Shown: positions 1-7,016 of the stretch, in pieces | How positions within the stretch are numbered: the stretch's first letter is position 1 | Layout: each line of letters begins with the position of its first letter | DNA from: Planctomycetota bacterium | GTDB lineage: Bacteria; Planctomycetota; Phycisphaerae; Sedimentisphaerales; SM23-30 | Assembly (NCBI GenBank): GCA_029573975.1 | Contig: JAKQBU010000250.1 | Location: forward strand, 1 to 7,315 | Reading direction: 5' to 3' | DNA: 7,315 bases | The notes under the pieces: generated by a model | Told to the model about the DNA's origin: nothing | The model's database searches: none | What the model saw: the letters and a program-made list of their open reading frames with translations, nothing else | Translations under genes and position numbers: made by a program

Positions 1-1473
1 GCGCCGCATGATGCGGAGATTATCAAGCTGCTGCGGACAGCGGGGGAAGGTGGCCGAAATATTTATGTGTCCGAATATGGGATTGCCAGCGGGGTGGATC
101 TGTCGCGGCTGGCACGGCAGTTTGAACAGCGGGCGGATGCGCAGGTCTATTATAAGCAGCGTGCCACGTTCCGGCAGCGGCTGGAGCAGTTTCAAGCGGA
201 TTGGGAACGATGGAACATGGCGGAGGTTTTCGGACGACCGGAGGATTTTTTCCGGCAGTGCCAGGCGAAGATGGCCGGGCAGCGGACGCTGGGCTTCAAT
301 GCCATCCGGGCCAATCCGCATATTAATGGGGTGAATCTGACGGGGGCGCTGGATCATGGCCAGACGGGCGAGGGAGTGGCCAATACGTATTTCCGGGAAT
401 GGAAGCCGGGGGCGTTTGAGGCTATGTTCGACGGTTTTTATCCGTTGCGATGGTGCCTGTTTACCGAGCCAGTGCATGTTTACCGGGGGGCCGCCATTCG
501 GCTGGAGGCGGTGCTGGCCAATGAGGATGTGCTGGCCGCGGGGGAATACCCGGCCCGGCTGGAGGTATTCGACGCCGGGCGGCAGGTGGTTTTCAGCCGG
601 AAGATTCAGGTGAAAGTGCCGGGGGCGGCGGATGGGGTGGAGCCGCCGCTGGCGTTTGGGGTTTTTTCGGAGGAAGTGAGGGCGGACTGGCCGGAGGGTA
701 AGTATCACTGGGTGGCCACGTTCGAGCACGGGGCGGCGGCGGCCGGGGGTGAGGTGGAATTTTATGTGACGGAACGCCGGCTCATGCCGGAGGTAGAAAT
801 GGAAGTGGTTTTAGTGGGCAGGGACCCCGGCGACTGGCTGAAAAGAAACCATATTCAGACCATACCCCTAGAGACGGCAGATCCCAGCCGCCGGCAGGTT
901 ATCGTGGTATTTGATGAGATTGCCTCCGAGAGAAAGTCGGAAATTTTCCGGCAGTTGGCGGAGCGGATGGCACGGGGTTCGACCGTCATTTTTTTGCGGC
1001 CGGAAGTGTTTGCGCAGGAGGGGAACGCCCTGCACTGGCTGCCGCTGAAAAATAAGGGGACGCTGCTGCGGATTTTCGGGTGGGTGTATCCCAAGGATGA
1101 ATGGGCCAGGAGCCATCCGATGTTTGAGGGCTTGCCGGCGGGAGGCCTGATGGATTATACCTATTACCGGGAGTTGATCCCCGATTATGTTTTTTCCGGT
1201 TTGGATACGCCGGCAGAGGCGGCGGCCGGGGCGATGGAAACTTCGTTCCGCTATTCGTCGGGCTTGCTGGTGGGCGTGTATAAGCTGGGGGCCGGGCGGT
1301 TCGTGCTCAATACGCTGCGGATACAGGAGAATCTGGATACGCATCCGGCGGCGGAGCGGCTGCTGCGGAATATGATCCGGTTTGCCGGGCAGGAGGCGAA
1401 TCAACCGTTACCCCCCCTACCGGCGGATTTTGAGGAGGTGCTGGCGGGGCTGGGATATCCGGTTTCCAAATAA
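1..1473 (+). CDS. GH2-family glycoside hydrolase, 3' part (start outside window), with C-terminal amidotransferase-like domain
   Basis: The frame is open from base 1 to TAA at 1471-1473, giving 490 visible residues; the true start lies upstream. A GTG at 67 is in frame but falls inside the conserved fold, so it is not the start. Fragment residues 20-30 (nt 58-90) contain SEYG, matching the nucleophile motif of GH2 enzymes such as beta-glucuronidase (SEYGAET in human GUS), with E25 (codon 73-75) the likely nucleophile. Residues up to about 150 finish the TIM barrel. Residues 152-260 look like a beta-sandwich. Residues 264-465 resemble a class I glutamine-amidotransferase/trimerisation-like flavodoxin fold (HPMFEGLPAGG, then GRFVLNTLRIQENL). 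That last part has no cysteine, so it cannot be an active amidotransferase. The family removes terminal beta-linked sugars; galactosidase or glucuronidase activity are both possible. The acid/base glutamate would lie upstream of the window. Composition is very G-rich, like the next two genes. Confidence 0.8.
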   Translation, partial: APHDAEIIKLLRTAGEGGRNIYVSEYGIASGVDLSRLARQFEQRADAQVYYKQRATFRQRLEQFQADWERWNMAEVFGRPEDFFRQCQAKMAGQRTLGFNAIRANPHINGVNLTGALDHGQTGEGVANTYFREWKPGAFEAMFDGFYPLRWCLFTEPVHVYRGAAIRLEAVLANEDVLAAGEYPARLEVFDAGRQVVFSRKIQVKVPGAADGVEPPLAFGVFSEEVRADWPEGKYHWVATFEHGAAAAGGEVEFYVTERRLMPEVEMEVVLVGRDPGDWLKRNHIQTIPLETADPSRRQVIVVFDEIASERKSEIFRQLAERMARGSTVIFLRPEVFAQEGNALHWLPLKNKGTLLRIFGWVYPKDEWARSHPMFEGLPAGGLMDYTYYRELIPDYVFSGLDTPAEAAAGAMETSFRYSSGLLVGVYKLGAGRFVLNTLRIQENLDTHPAAERLLRNMIRFAGQEANQPLPPLPADFEEVLAGLGYPVSK

Positions 1474-1592
1474 CCGGCGAATCCGGCGGAGTAATTTTAA
1501 CGGGAGCTGGATTTTGGAAATCATTGCATTGACGAGCAGGGGAGGGTAGAATCTTCGGTTGTCAACTGATAAGAAATTGGAGATTTGGAACC

Positions 1593-2009
1593 ATGAAAAG
1601 GCTGGCAGTGGTTGATAGTGAGAAGTGCATCGGGTGCCAAAGCTGCATGTTTGCCTGTGCCCGGCGCGGGGGCAGCGGGGGCCTGGCGGACCGGCGGATC
1701 CATGTACGGTCGGACGGGGGCATCGAGAAGGGGTTTGTGGTGGTGGTCTGCCGGATGTGCGAGCAGCCTTCGTGTGCAGTGGTGTGCCCGACGGAGGCGC
1801 TGGTGCGGCGGGCGGACCGGGGGGTGGATTTTAACGCGAACAAGTGCATCGGGTGCAAGCTGTGCGTGGGGGCCTGTCCGTTCGGAGCGATTTTCTGGAA
1901 TGAGGAAATTCAAAAGCCGATGATCTGTGTGCGGTGCGGGATATGCGTTTCGTATTGTCCGTATGGGGTGCTGGCGATGGAAGAGTGCGGGACGGAGGTG
2001 AAGCCATGA
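1593..2009 (+). CDS. Four-cluster [4Fe-4S] ferredoxin-like electron-transfer subunit paired with AOR
   Basis: This 138-residue iron-sulfur protein has 17 cysteines, 16 of them in four CxxC-type groups: C12/15/18/22, C53/56/61/65, C85/88/91/95 and C112/115/118/122. The second group has the CxxCx4CxxxCP spacing seen in HycB/NarH/DmsB-type polyferredoxins, so four [4Fe-4S] clusters are expected. There is no signal peptide or membrane segment, suggesting a cytoplasmic location. Its stop overlaps the start of the downstream aldehyde ferredoxin oxidoreductase gene by 4 bases, implying translational coupling and a shared complex. Known parallels are AorA of the Aromatoleum AOR complex and YdhY beside E. 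coli YdhV. The expected role is to take electrons from the AOR iron-sulfur cluster and pass them to an external acceptor. The ATG at 1593 is chosen because it directly precedes the first cysteine group; a modest GGAG lies 10 bases upstream (1579-1582). The 17th cysteine (C132) lies outside the groups. Confidence 0.9.
   Translation: MKRLAVVDSEKCIGCQSCMFACARRGGSGGLADRRIHVRSDGGIEKGFVVVVCRMCEQPSCAVVCPTEALVRRADRGVDFNANKCIGCKLCVGACPFGAIFWNEEIQKPMICVRCGICVSYCPYGVLAMEECGTEVKP
1994..1999 (+). promoter_or_regulatory. Ribosome binding site for the AOR gene, inside the ferredoxin gene
   Basis: GGAGGT sits 6 bases before the ATG at 2006, within the last codons of the ferredoxin gene. It fixes the AOR start at 2006 rather than at a GTG at 1934 in the same frame, which would add 24 residues unlike the family. 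Together with the ATGA overlap it indicates coupled translation of the two subunits. Confidence 0.75.
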
Positions 2010-3775
2010 TCAAGGAAGATACGCTGAGCAGGGTTTTGTATGTGGATATGAGCCGGCGGCGGTCGTGGGTGGAGGACCGGCGGGATTTGTATGAGGAATG
2101 GCTGGGCGGCGCGGGGGTGGGAATCAAACTGCTGGCGGAGGAGTGCCCGGCGGGGGCGGAGGCGCTGGGGCCGGAGAATCCGATTATTCTGTCAGTGGGG
2201 CCAGCAACGTCGCTGTTTCCGCTGGCGTCCAAGACGACGGCATTTTTCAAGTCGCCGCACACGAAGAACCTGGGGGAGAGCCATGCGGGCGGGCGGAGTG
2301 CGGTGTCGATCCGGCTGGCGGGGTATGGGGCGATGGTGATTCGGGGAGCCAGCGAAAGTCCGGTGTATCTGGCAATCCACGGGGGGAAGGTGCATTTTCG
2401 GGATGCGTCGGCGCTGTGGGGAGTGCGGAACTGCTACACGGTGGGCCGGATTCTGCGGGACCGGGAAGGCGGGGCCGGGTCGCGGACTATCATGCGGATC
2501 GGGCGGGCGGGCGAAGAGCGGGTGCCGTATGCGTGCGTGACGATGGAGACGTATCGGCATTTCGGGCGGCTGGGGCTGGGGGCGGTGTTCGGCAGCAAGA
2601 AGCTCAAGGCGATGGTGGTGTCGGGCAATCAGACGATCCCGGTGGCGGACCGGAAGCAGTACCGGCAGTTGTATGATGAGATTTTCAAGACGACGGTGGA
2701 ATCGGAGGTGATGAAGAAGTATCATGAGCTGGGGACGTCGGAGAATATTCTGCCGCTGAATGAAATGGGCGGGCTGCCGACGCGGAATTTGCAGCAGGGG
2801 CGATTTGAGGGGGCGGAGAAGATTTCGGGGGAGGCCTTTGCGCAGCATTATCTGGGGCGGCGGGTGGCGTGCAGCCACTGCCCGGTGGGCTGCATTCATC
2901 TGGCGGCGCTGCGGCAGCCGTATGAGGATGAGCCGTACTTTTATAAGACGTCGATGGTGAGCTATGACTATGAGCCGATTTATGCGTTGGGCAGTATGCT
3001 GGGGATATCGGAGGTGCCGGGACTGCTGCGGCTGATGGACGAGGTGGAGGTGTATGGGCTGGATTCGATGAGCACGGGGGTGGTGCTGGCGTGGGCGACA
3101 GAGGCAATAGAGAAGGGGCTGATCCCGGAGGCGGAAACGGCGGGGCTGCGGCTGAGCTGGGGGGACTGGGGCCAGTATGTCCGGGCGGTTCGAAATATTG
3201 TGGAGCAGCCGAGTGATTTTTACCGGGCGCTGGCAGGCGGGGTGGAGCAGGCGGCGGCGGTGTATGGCGGGGCGGACTTTGCGCTGGCGTGGGGCGGCAA
3301 TGAGATGCCGGGGTATCATACGGGGCCGGCGGCGCATATCGGCTATCTCGTCGGCGCTCGGCACAGTCATCTGGATAATGCGGGGTATTCGGTGGATCAG
3401 AAGACGCTGTCGAAGAAGAAGGATACATCCCCGGAGGAGGTGGCGGAGATACTGGTGAAGGAGGAGCAGTGGCGGCAGGTTTTGTCGAGCCTGGTGGTAT
3501 GCTTTTTTGCGCGGGGGATTTACAAGCCGGAGACGGTGCTGAAGGTGCTGGAGGTTTCGGGGATGGCGCTGGGGACGGAGGAGGAACTGCGGCGGCTGGG
3601 GCGGAAGATTCTGGCGGAGAAGTATCGATTCAAGATGCGGGAGAATTTTGACGTGAGCAAGGTGAAGGTCCCCCACCGTTTTACGGAGACCCCCGCCCCG
3701 TTTGATCTGCCTGTCACAGAAGACTATATCCGGCGGGCGGCGGACCATTTTGTGCAGCGGGTGCTGGCGGAATAA
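2006..3775 (+). CDS. Aldehyde ferredoxin oxidoreductase family protein (tungsten/molybdenum pterin enzyme)
   Basis: This 589-residue protein is close to the ~605 residues usual for AOR. The N-terminal domain (about 1-210) carries the bis-pterin-binding landmarks GGAGVGIKLL (34-43), GPATSLFPLASKT (65-77), GESHAGG (90-96) and LAGYGAMVIRG (104-114). Domains 2-3 carry the [4Fe-4S] ligands C289, C292 and C296 (CxxCxxxC) and C499, nearly the same positions as C288/C291/C295/C494 of Pyrococcus furiosus AOR. The pterin motif DxxGLD appears as ExxGLD (348-353), and DxxGLC as SLVVC (495-499), so it is not a textbook AOR. It may belong to a YdhV/BamB-like branch, but that is recalled, not tested. The family oxidises aldehydes to carboxylic acids with ferredoxin as acceptor, or runs the reverse reaction; the substrate here is unknown. 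It is cytoplasmic and overlaps the ferredoxin gene by 4 bases. No pterin-synthesis gene is visible in the window. Confidence 0.93.
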   Translation: MIKEDTLSRVLYVDMSRRRSWVEDRRDLYEEWLGGAGVGIKLLAEECPAGAEALGPENPIILSVGPATSLFPLASKTTAFFKSPHTKNLGESHAGGRSAVSIRLAGYGAMVIRGASESPVYLAIHGGKVHFRDASALWGVRNCYTVGRILRDREGGAGSRTIMRIGRAGEERVPYACVTMETYRHFGRLGLGAVFGSKKLKAMVVSGNQTIPVADRKQYRQLYDEIFKTTVESEVMKKYHELGTSENILPLNEMGGLPTRNLQQGRFEGAEKISGEAFAQHYLGRRVACSHCPVGCIHLAALRQPYEDEPYFYKTSMVSYDYEPIYALGSMLGISEVPGLLRLMDEVEVYGLDSMSTGVVLAWATEAIEKGLIPEAETAGLRLSWGDWGQYVRAVRNIVEQPSDFYRALAGGVEQAAAVYGGADFALAWGGNEMPGYHTGPAAHIGYLVGARHSHLDNAGYSVDQKTLSKKKDTSPEEVAEILVKEEQWRQVLSSLVVCFFARGIYKPETVLKVLEVSGMALGTEEELRRLGRKILAEKYRFKMRENFDVSKVKVPHRFTETPAPFDLPVTEDYIRRAADHFVQRVLAE

Positions 3776-3799
3776 ATCCATTCTCCAAGCCATGATTAT

Positions 3800-3804
3800 G
3801 AGGA
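3800..3804 (+). promoter_or_regulatory. Ribosome binding site supporting a TTG start for the GH16 gene
   Basis: GAGGA lies 7 bases before TTG at 3812. The upstream frame is open only from the AOR stop at 3775 and contains no ATG, GTG or other TTG. The nearby ATG codons (3792, 3798) are in another frame and stop at 3809 after five or fewer codons. The TTG start places a signal peptide at the N-terminus, which the first in-frame ATG (3878) would lose. Confidence 0.65.
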
Positions 3805-3811
3805 CATAAAA

Positions 3812-5575
3812 TTGTTACGCATAAAAACCACTTCGCTTTTTATCCTGTTCTCTGCTGTTTTGCTGTATGGCCGCACGATGCCGCAGGGCTGGCTTCGGAC
3901 CGAGCCGATTGGTCCGGTTCCCGAGCGTATTACCGAGACGCTGCCTCTTTCCGATCAGGGGAACGAGGGAGAGTGGATTCCCTATCAAGCCCTGTGGGAT
4001 GAATTCGAGGGGGAGAAGCTGGATGCGGAAAAATGGCATGATCGCAATCCGGGGTGGCTGGGGCGGCAGCCGGGCTATTTTTATCCGGGGAATGTGCAGG
4101 TCCACGACGGTCAGCTTCATCTTTTAATGCAGAAGCAGGAAGTTCCGGAGATGCCGAAGGATCAGGGGTATCATACCTATACGTCCGCCGCGGTGAAAAG
4201 CAAAATCACGGTTCTATACGGCTATTTTGAAGTCAAGTGCCGGCCGATGAAGTCGCACGGATCCAGTTCGTTCTGGTTTTATGAGGCTGATCCGAATTTG
4301 TGGACGGAAATCGACGTGTTTGAAATTGGCGGTGGTGCTGCCGGTTTCGAGAAGAAAGTCAATATGAACCTGCATGTATTCCAGACTCCCACGGACCCGG
4401 AGCACTGGGAGACGCAGGGGATATGGTCAGCGGCGGAAAACCTGGCGGATGATTTTCATGTATATGGGCTGGAGTGGGATGCGGAGAAGATCAAGTGGTA
4501 TTTCGACGGGGTGCTGATTCGCTGGGTGGAAAACACCCACTGGCATCAGCCACTGACCTTGAATTTTGACAGCGAAACCATGCCGGACTGGTTCGGTTTG
4601 CCGCAGGACAGCGATTTGCCATCCACGTTCAGCGTTGAGTATGTTCGGGTTTGGAAAAGGGCCGCCGTAGAAGGTATACCGCTGTTTGCCGATATGTCAT
4701 TTGCGAACGGATTCAAGTTGAGTTTTCCTGATTCCGCCCGGGGCCGGCAGGTGGATGCGGTTTTGAATTATGACCGGCCGCTGCCGGAGCCGGTTACCGA
4801 ATCCATCACCGGCCAGTGGCGAATCTGTCAGTGGGCCACGAAATATGACCTGGCCGGGGCCAAATGTATCAAACGTCCGGATGGGGATATGGAATATCGC
4901 AACGAGGGCAAACGCATCGTCCATGGAGGCCCCCAATCGAAGTATGGTGATCTGCTTTTGGAGATTTTCGGGCAGGCGGAATATGGGCAGGCGCCGCGGA
5001 CCGGTGGGCAAAGCTGGCCGCATCTGCTGATCGAACAGGATGCGGTTGAAGTATGCCCACTATCCCGGCTGGAGAAAATTAATCTCCGCATATCGATTCA
5101 ATTGGCTTATTGTGATCGAGCCATGAAGATGGAGGAATATGATCCCAACCTGCATACCGCCCAGTTTCAATTGTTCCTGATTGTCAAAAATATCAAGCCG
5201 GAATCTCCCGATTTCAATAATTATTTCTGGTTTGGCGTTCCCTTTTTCGATTACCGACATGAGATCCCGCCGCTATATATGGCCGAGGACGGCGGCAAGG
5301 CAGACGCTACGCGGAAATTCATCTATACCATGCCGGGTGAGCGGCTGAATCCCAATCCGCTAAAATCCGGTCAATGGGTGACGATCCGCCAGGATCTGCT
5401 GATGTATATCCAGACCGGTTTACAGGAAGCGGCCCAACGCGGTTTTCTCACCGACGCCGACCCGGCCGATTACGCCGTGGTCAATATGAATATGGGCTGG
5501 GAAATCCCTGGTACCTTTAACACCGGTATGGCCATCAAATATTTTTCCCTCCGCGCCGTTCCCGCTTCGCTATGA
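3812..5575 (+). CDS. Secreted GH16 glycoside hydrolase with large uncharacterised C-terminal region
   Basis: This is a 587-residue protein starting at TTG. Residues 1-20 form a signal peptide: R3 and K5, then a hydrophobic core SLFILFSAVLLYG, with no lipobox cysteine. It should therefore be exported. Residues about 55-283 form a GH16 jelly-roll. The active-site strand reads WTEIDVFE (164-171), the ExDxxE form, with E166 as expected nucleophile, D168 assisting and E171 as acid/base. YGYFEVKCRPM (136-146), SSFWFYEAD (152-160) and the closing strand FSVEYVRVWKR (273-283) are also typical. The ExDxxE form is shared by laminarinases, agarases, porphyranases and carrageenases, all of which cut internal beta linkages; the wording around the active site looks nearer the galactanase side, but the substrate cannot be fixed from sequence alone. 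Residues about 288-587 are rich in W, Y and F and match nothing I recognise. The gene follows AOR by 36 bases, so it is probably co-transcribed. Confidence 0.88.
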   Translation: MLRIKTTSLFILFSAVLLYGRTMPQGWLRTEPIGPVPERITETLPLSDQGNEGEWIPYQALWDEFEGEKLDAEKWHDRNPGWLGRQPGYFYPGNVQVHDGQLHLLMQKQEVPEMPKDQGYHTYTSAAVKSKITVLYGYFEVKCRPMKSHGSSSFWFYEADPNLWTEIDVFEIGGGAAGFEKKVNMNLHVFQTPTDPEHWETQGIWSAAENLADDFHVYGLEWDAEKIKWYFDGVLIRWVENTHWHQPLTLNFDSETMPDWFGLPQDSDLPSTFSVEYVRVWKRAAVEGIPLFADMSFANGFKLSFPDSARGRQVDAVLNYDRPLPEPVTESITGQWRICQWATKYDLAGAKCIKRPDGDMEYRNEGKRIVHGGPQSKYGDLLLEIFGQAEYGQAPRTGGQSWPHLLIEQDAVEVCPLSRLEKINLRISIQLAYCDRAMKMEEYDPNLHTAQFQLFLIVKNIKPESPDFNNYFWFGVPFFDYRHEIPPLYMAEDGGKADATRKFIYTMPGERLNPNPLKSGQWVTIRQDLLMYIQTGLQEAAQRGFLTDADPADYAVVNMNMGWEIPGTFNTGMAIKYFSLRAVPASL

Positions 5576-5766
5576 AGTCAATAACCGCACATGCACCTTT
5601 AAACCAGCGGCAAATGCTTTCGCTGAGTAATCCTCTCAAGGCGGATCCATTCGTGAAGCGGATGCTGCGGAATAAGAGGGATAATTTCCTACCGGCAGAA
5701 ACCGTTCAGATGCGACAGAGGAAATCCCCGGCTGCGAGGGTGATGAACCTGAAGGCAATGGTGTAG
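5572..5766 (+). CDS. Doubtful 64-residue open frame overlapping the GH16 stop
   Basis: An ATG shares the ATGA overlap with the GH16 stop, and the frame runs to TAG at 5764-5766. The product is basic (many K and R), has no signal peptide, membrane segment or known motif, and no Shine-Dalgarno sequence precedes it. It occupies most of the 226-base gap between convergent genes. It could be a small coupled gene or decayed sequence, but a chance frame is most likely. The rest of the gap (5767-5801) holds nothing clear; no strong GC hairpin followed by a T-run is present for either strand. Confidence 0.2.
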   Translation: MKSITAHAPLNQRQMLSLSNPLKADPFVKRMLRNKRDNFLPAETVQMRQRKSPAARVMNLKAMV

Positions 5767-5801
5767 AAACCGTCACCCCAAACAAAAGGCGGCAGATCTT
5801 T

Positions 5802-7016
5802 TCAGGTTTTTTGGATAACTAATTTCAGCAAATCCAGATGGTTGGACAGCAGTCTGGGAAGAAGGAAATTTTTCCGGATACTGATTTTGGCTTTCTCGCC
5901 GAGCTGCTGGGCTTCTTTCGGGTGCTGCAGCAGATGAACGATTCGTTCGGCAAAACCGGCCTTATCGTCGGGATTTAACAAATATCCTGTTTCCCCATTT
6001 ACAATTTGAGCCGGTATTCCTCCCACCTGGGAGGCGACGACCGGTTTTGCCTTCCAAAGTGCCTCCGTAACCGCCAGACAGAATCCCTCCCGGATGGATT
6101 TTTGAATGATTACTTTGGAGAAGGACTGAATGGCATTGACCAAAATATCATTATTTCCCAAAATAAAGAGGACATCTCCCTTTTCGACTAATTTTCCGGC
6201 TTTCTGATAGACCCGGTCATACATTTGGATACATTCCGGATCATCGGTTGCGATATTATAGCAAAAAACCAAACGGCAATCGATTTTTTCCTTCACTAAA
6301 GTAAAAACATCCAAAACGCCTTCGGGATCCTTCCAGGGATCCAGTCGGGAAACCTGGCACAGGATTGGTTTATCGGTGGGAATCCCCACACGCTTTATAT
6401 ATTTCAGGATGGTCTTGGGGGGGAGTTCCATATTTTTTAAGGAAAAGGGATTGATGGCCGGCAAAATCACCGTTTTCCCAATGGCCAGATCTTCCTGAAT
6501 AAATTTATCACTTGATACAATCACATGGTCATATTGAATCAAAAAACTTTTTAAGTAATCCCACAGTTCTTCCTGGGGATGGGTTAAATCAATATGACAG
6601 CGCCAAAGCCAGGGCTGGTTTTTCCGGAAAAACCGGATCAAAGGCAGCGGCTGGGGATCATGAATAACCACGCAATCATGATTCATATGGGTCATTTGTG
6701 AAAAATCTTCATTGACCTGCTGGTAGAGCTGTTTTTTTTGTTCGGTTAAGTGCAATTCACCCCCTTGGAGAGCATTATGGAATTTTTTAGTGATCTCAAA
6801 GAAAGCGGGATTTCCGTGCAAGATTCTCCATTCTGTCTGGATACCCACATCATTCATCAAATGAACCAGCGAATACAGGATTTCCGCCACTCCACCTCCC
6901 TGATAGGTAGAATTAATGTGGACGATCCGTTTGCCGTAAAGGAAGCTAGCCTTGTGATAAATACCTGCTAATTCATTGTCTGGTATCAGGTGGCGGAATT
7001 GATCCAGGTTCAACAT
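5802..7016 (-). CDS. treT: Trehalose synthase of the TreT type (GT4 glucosyltransferase)
   Basis: This complete 404-residue GT-B glycosyltransferase resembles TreT of Thermococcus/Pyrococcus, which makes trehalose from a nucleoside-diphosphate glucose and glucose in one reversible step. The N-terminal Rossmann domain opens with KRIVHINSTYQGGGVAEIL (29-47), the diagnostic TreT segment, and contains HDPQPLPLI (119-127) and HIDLTHP (141-147). The C-terminal domain has the donor-site motif SRLDPWKDP (223-231, with R224 and K229) and the GT4 EX7E pair E310/E318 in EGFCLAVTEALWK. No signal peptide or membrane helix is seen, so it is cytoplasmic. The start at 7016 is supported by a GGAGGT six bases upstream. 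It overlaps the 3' end of the phosphatase gene by 44 bases, so both are co-transcribed and both serve trehalose. Codon composition is far AT-richer than in the plus-strand genes. Strict donor preference (UDP- or ADP-glucose) cannot be read from sequence. Confidence 0.88.
   Translation of the reverse strand: MLNLDQFRHLIPDNELAGIYHKASFLYGKRIVHINSTYQGGGVAEILYSLVHLMNDVGIQTEWRILHGNPAFFEITKKFHNALQGGELHLTEQKKQLYQQVNEDFSQMTHMNHDCVVIHDPQPLPLIRFFRKNQPWLWRCHIDLTHPQEELWDYLKSFLIQYDHVIVSSDKFIQEDLAIGKTVILPAINPFSLKNMELPPKTILKYIKRVGIPTDKPILCQVSRLDPWKDPEGVLDVFTLVKEKIDCRLVFCYNIATDDPECIQMYDRVYQKAGKLVEKGDVLFILGNNDILVNAIQSFSKVIIQKSIREGFCLAVTEALWKAKPVVASQVGGIPAQIVNGETGYLLNPDDKAGFAERIVHLLQHPKEAQQLGEKAKISIRKNFLLPRLLSNHLDLLKLVIQKT

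Noticed and set aside
868..1404. Minus-strand open frame of 178 codons opposite the GH2 gene
   Set aside because: Arginine/proline/histidine-rich shadow with no domain, no ribosome site and a conserved gene on the other strand.
1459..1477. Inverted repeat CCGGTT/AACCGG around the GH2 stop codon, as a terminator
   Set aside because: The stem is only 6 bases with a 7-base loop and no T-run follows, so it is not supported as a terminator.
1529..1552. Possible promoter before the ferredoxin gene (TTGACG and TAGAAT)
   Set aside because: The two boxes are only 12 bases apart, too short for a sigma-70 promoter; no better pair was found in the 119-base gap.
2565..2590. G-run cluster as a possible G-quadruplex
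   Set aside because: Only three runs of three or more G with short loops are present, and such runs are expected from the overall G-bias of this gene.
2192..3793. Long minus-strand open frame (533 codons) opposite AOR
   Set aside because: It is an antisense shadow of the G-rich AOR gene: the product is full of R, P, H and L runs, has no recognisable domain, and lies opposite a clearly conserved enzyme.
5685..5818. Alternative plus-strand frame in the gap between GH16 and treT, acidic and glycine-rich
   Set aside because: It has no start codon or ribosome site and no match I can name; it runs into the end of treT on the other strand. It may be decayed sequence but cannot be supported.
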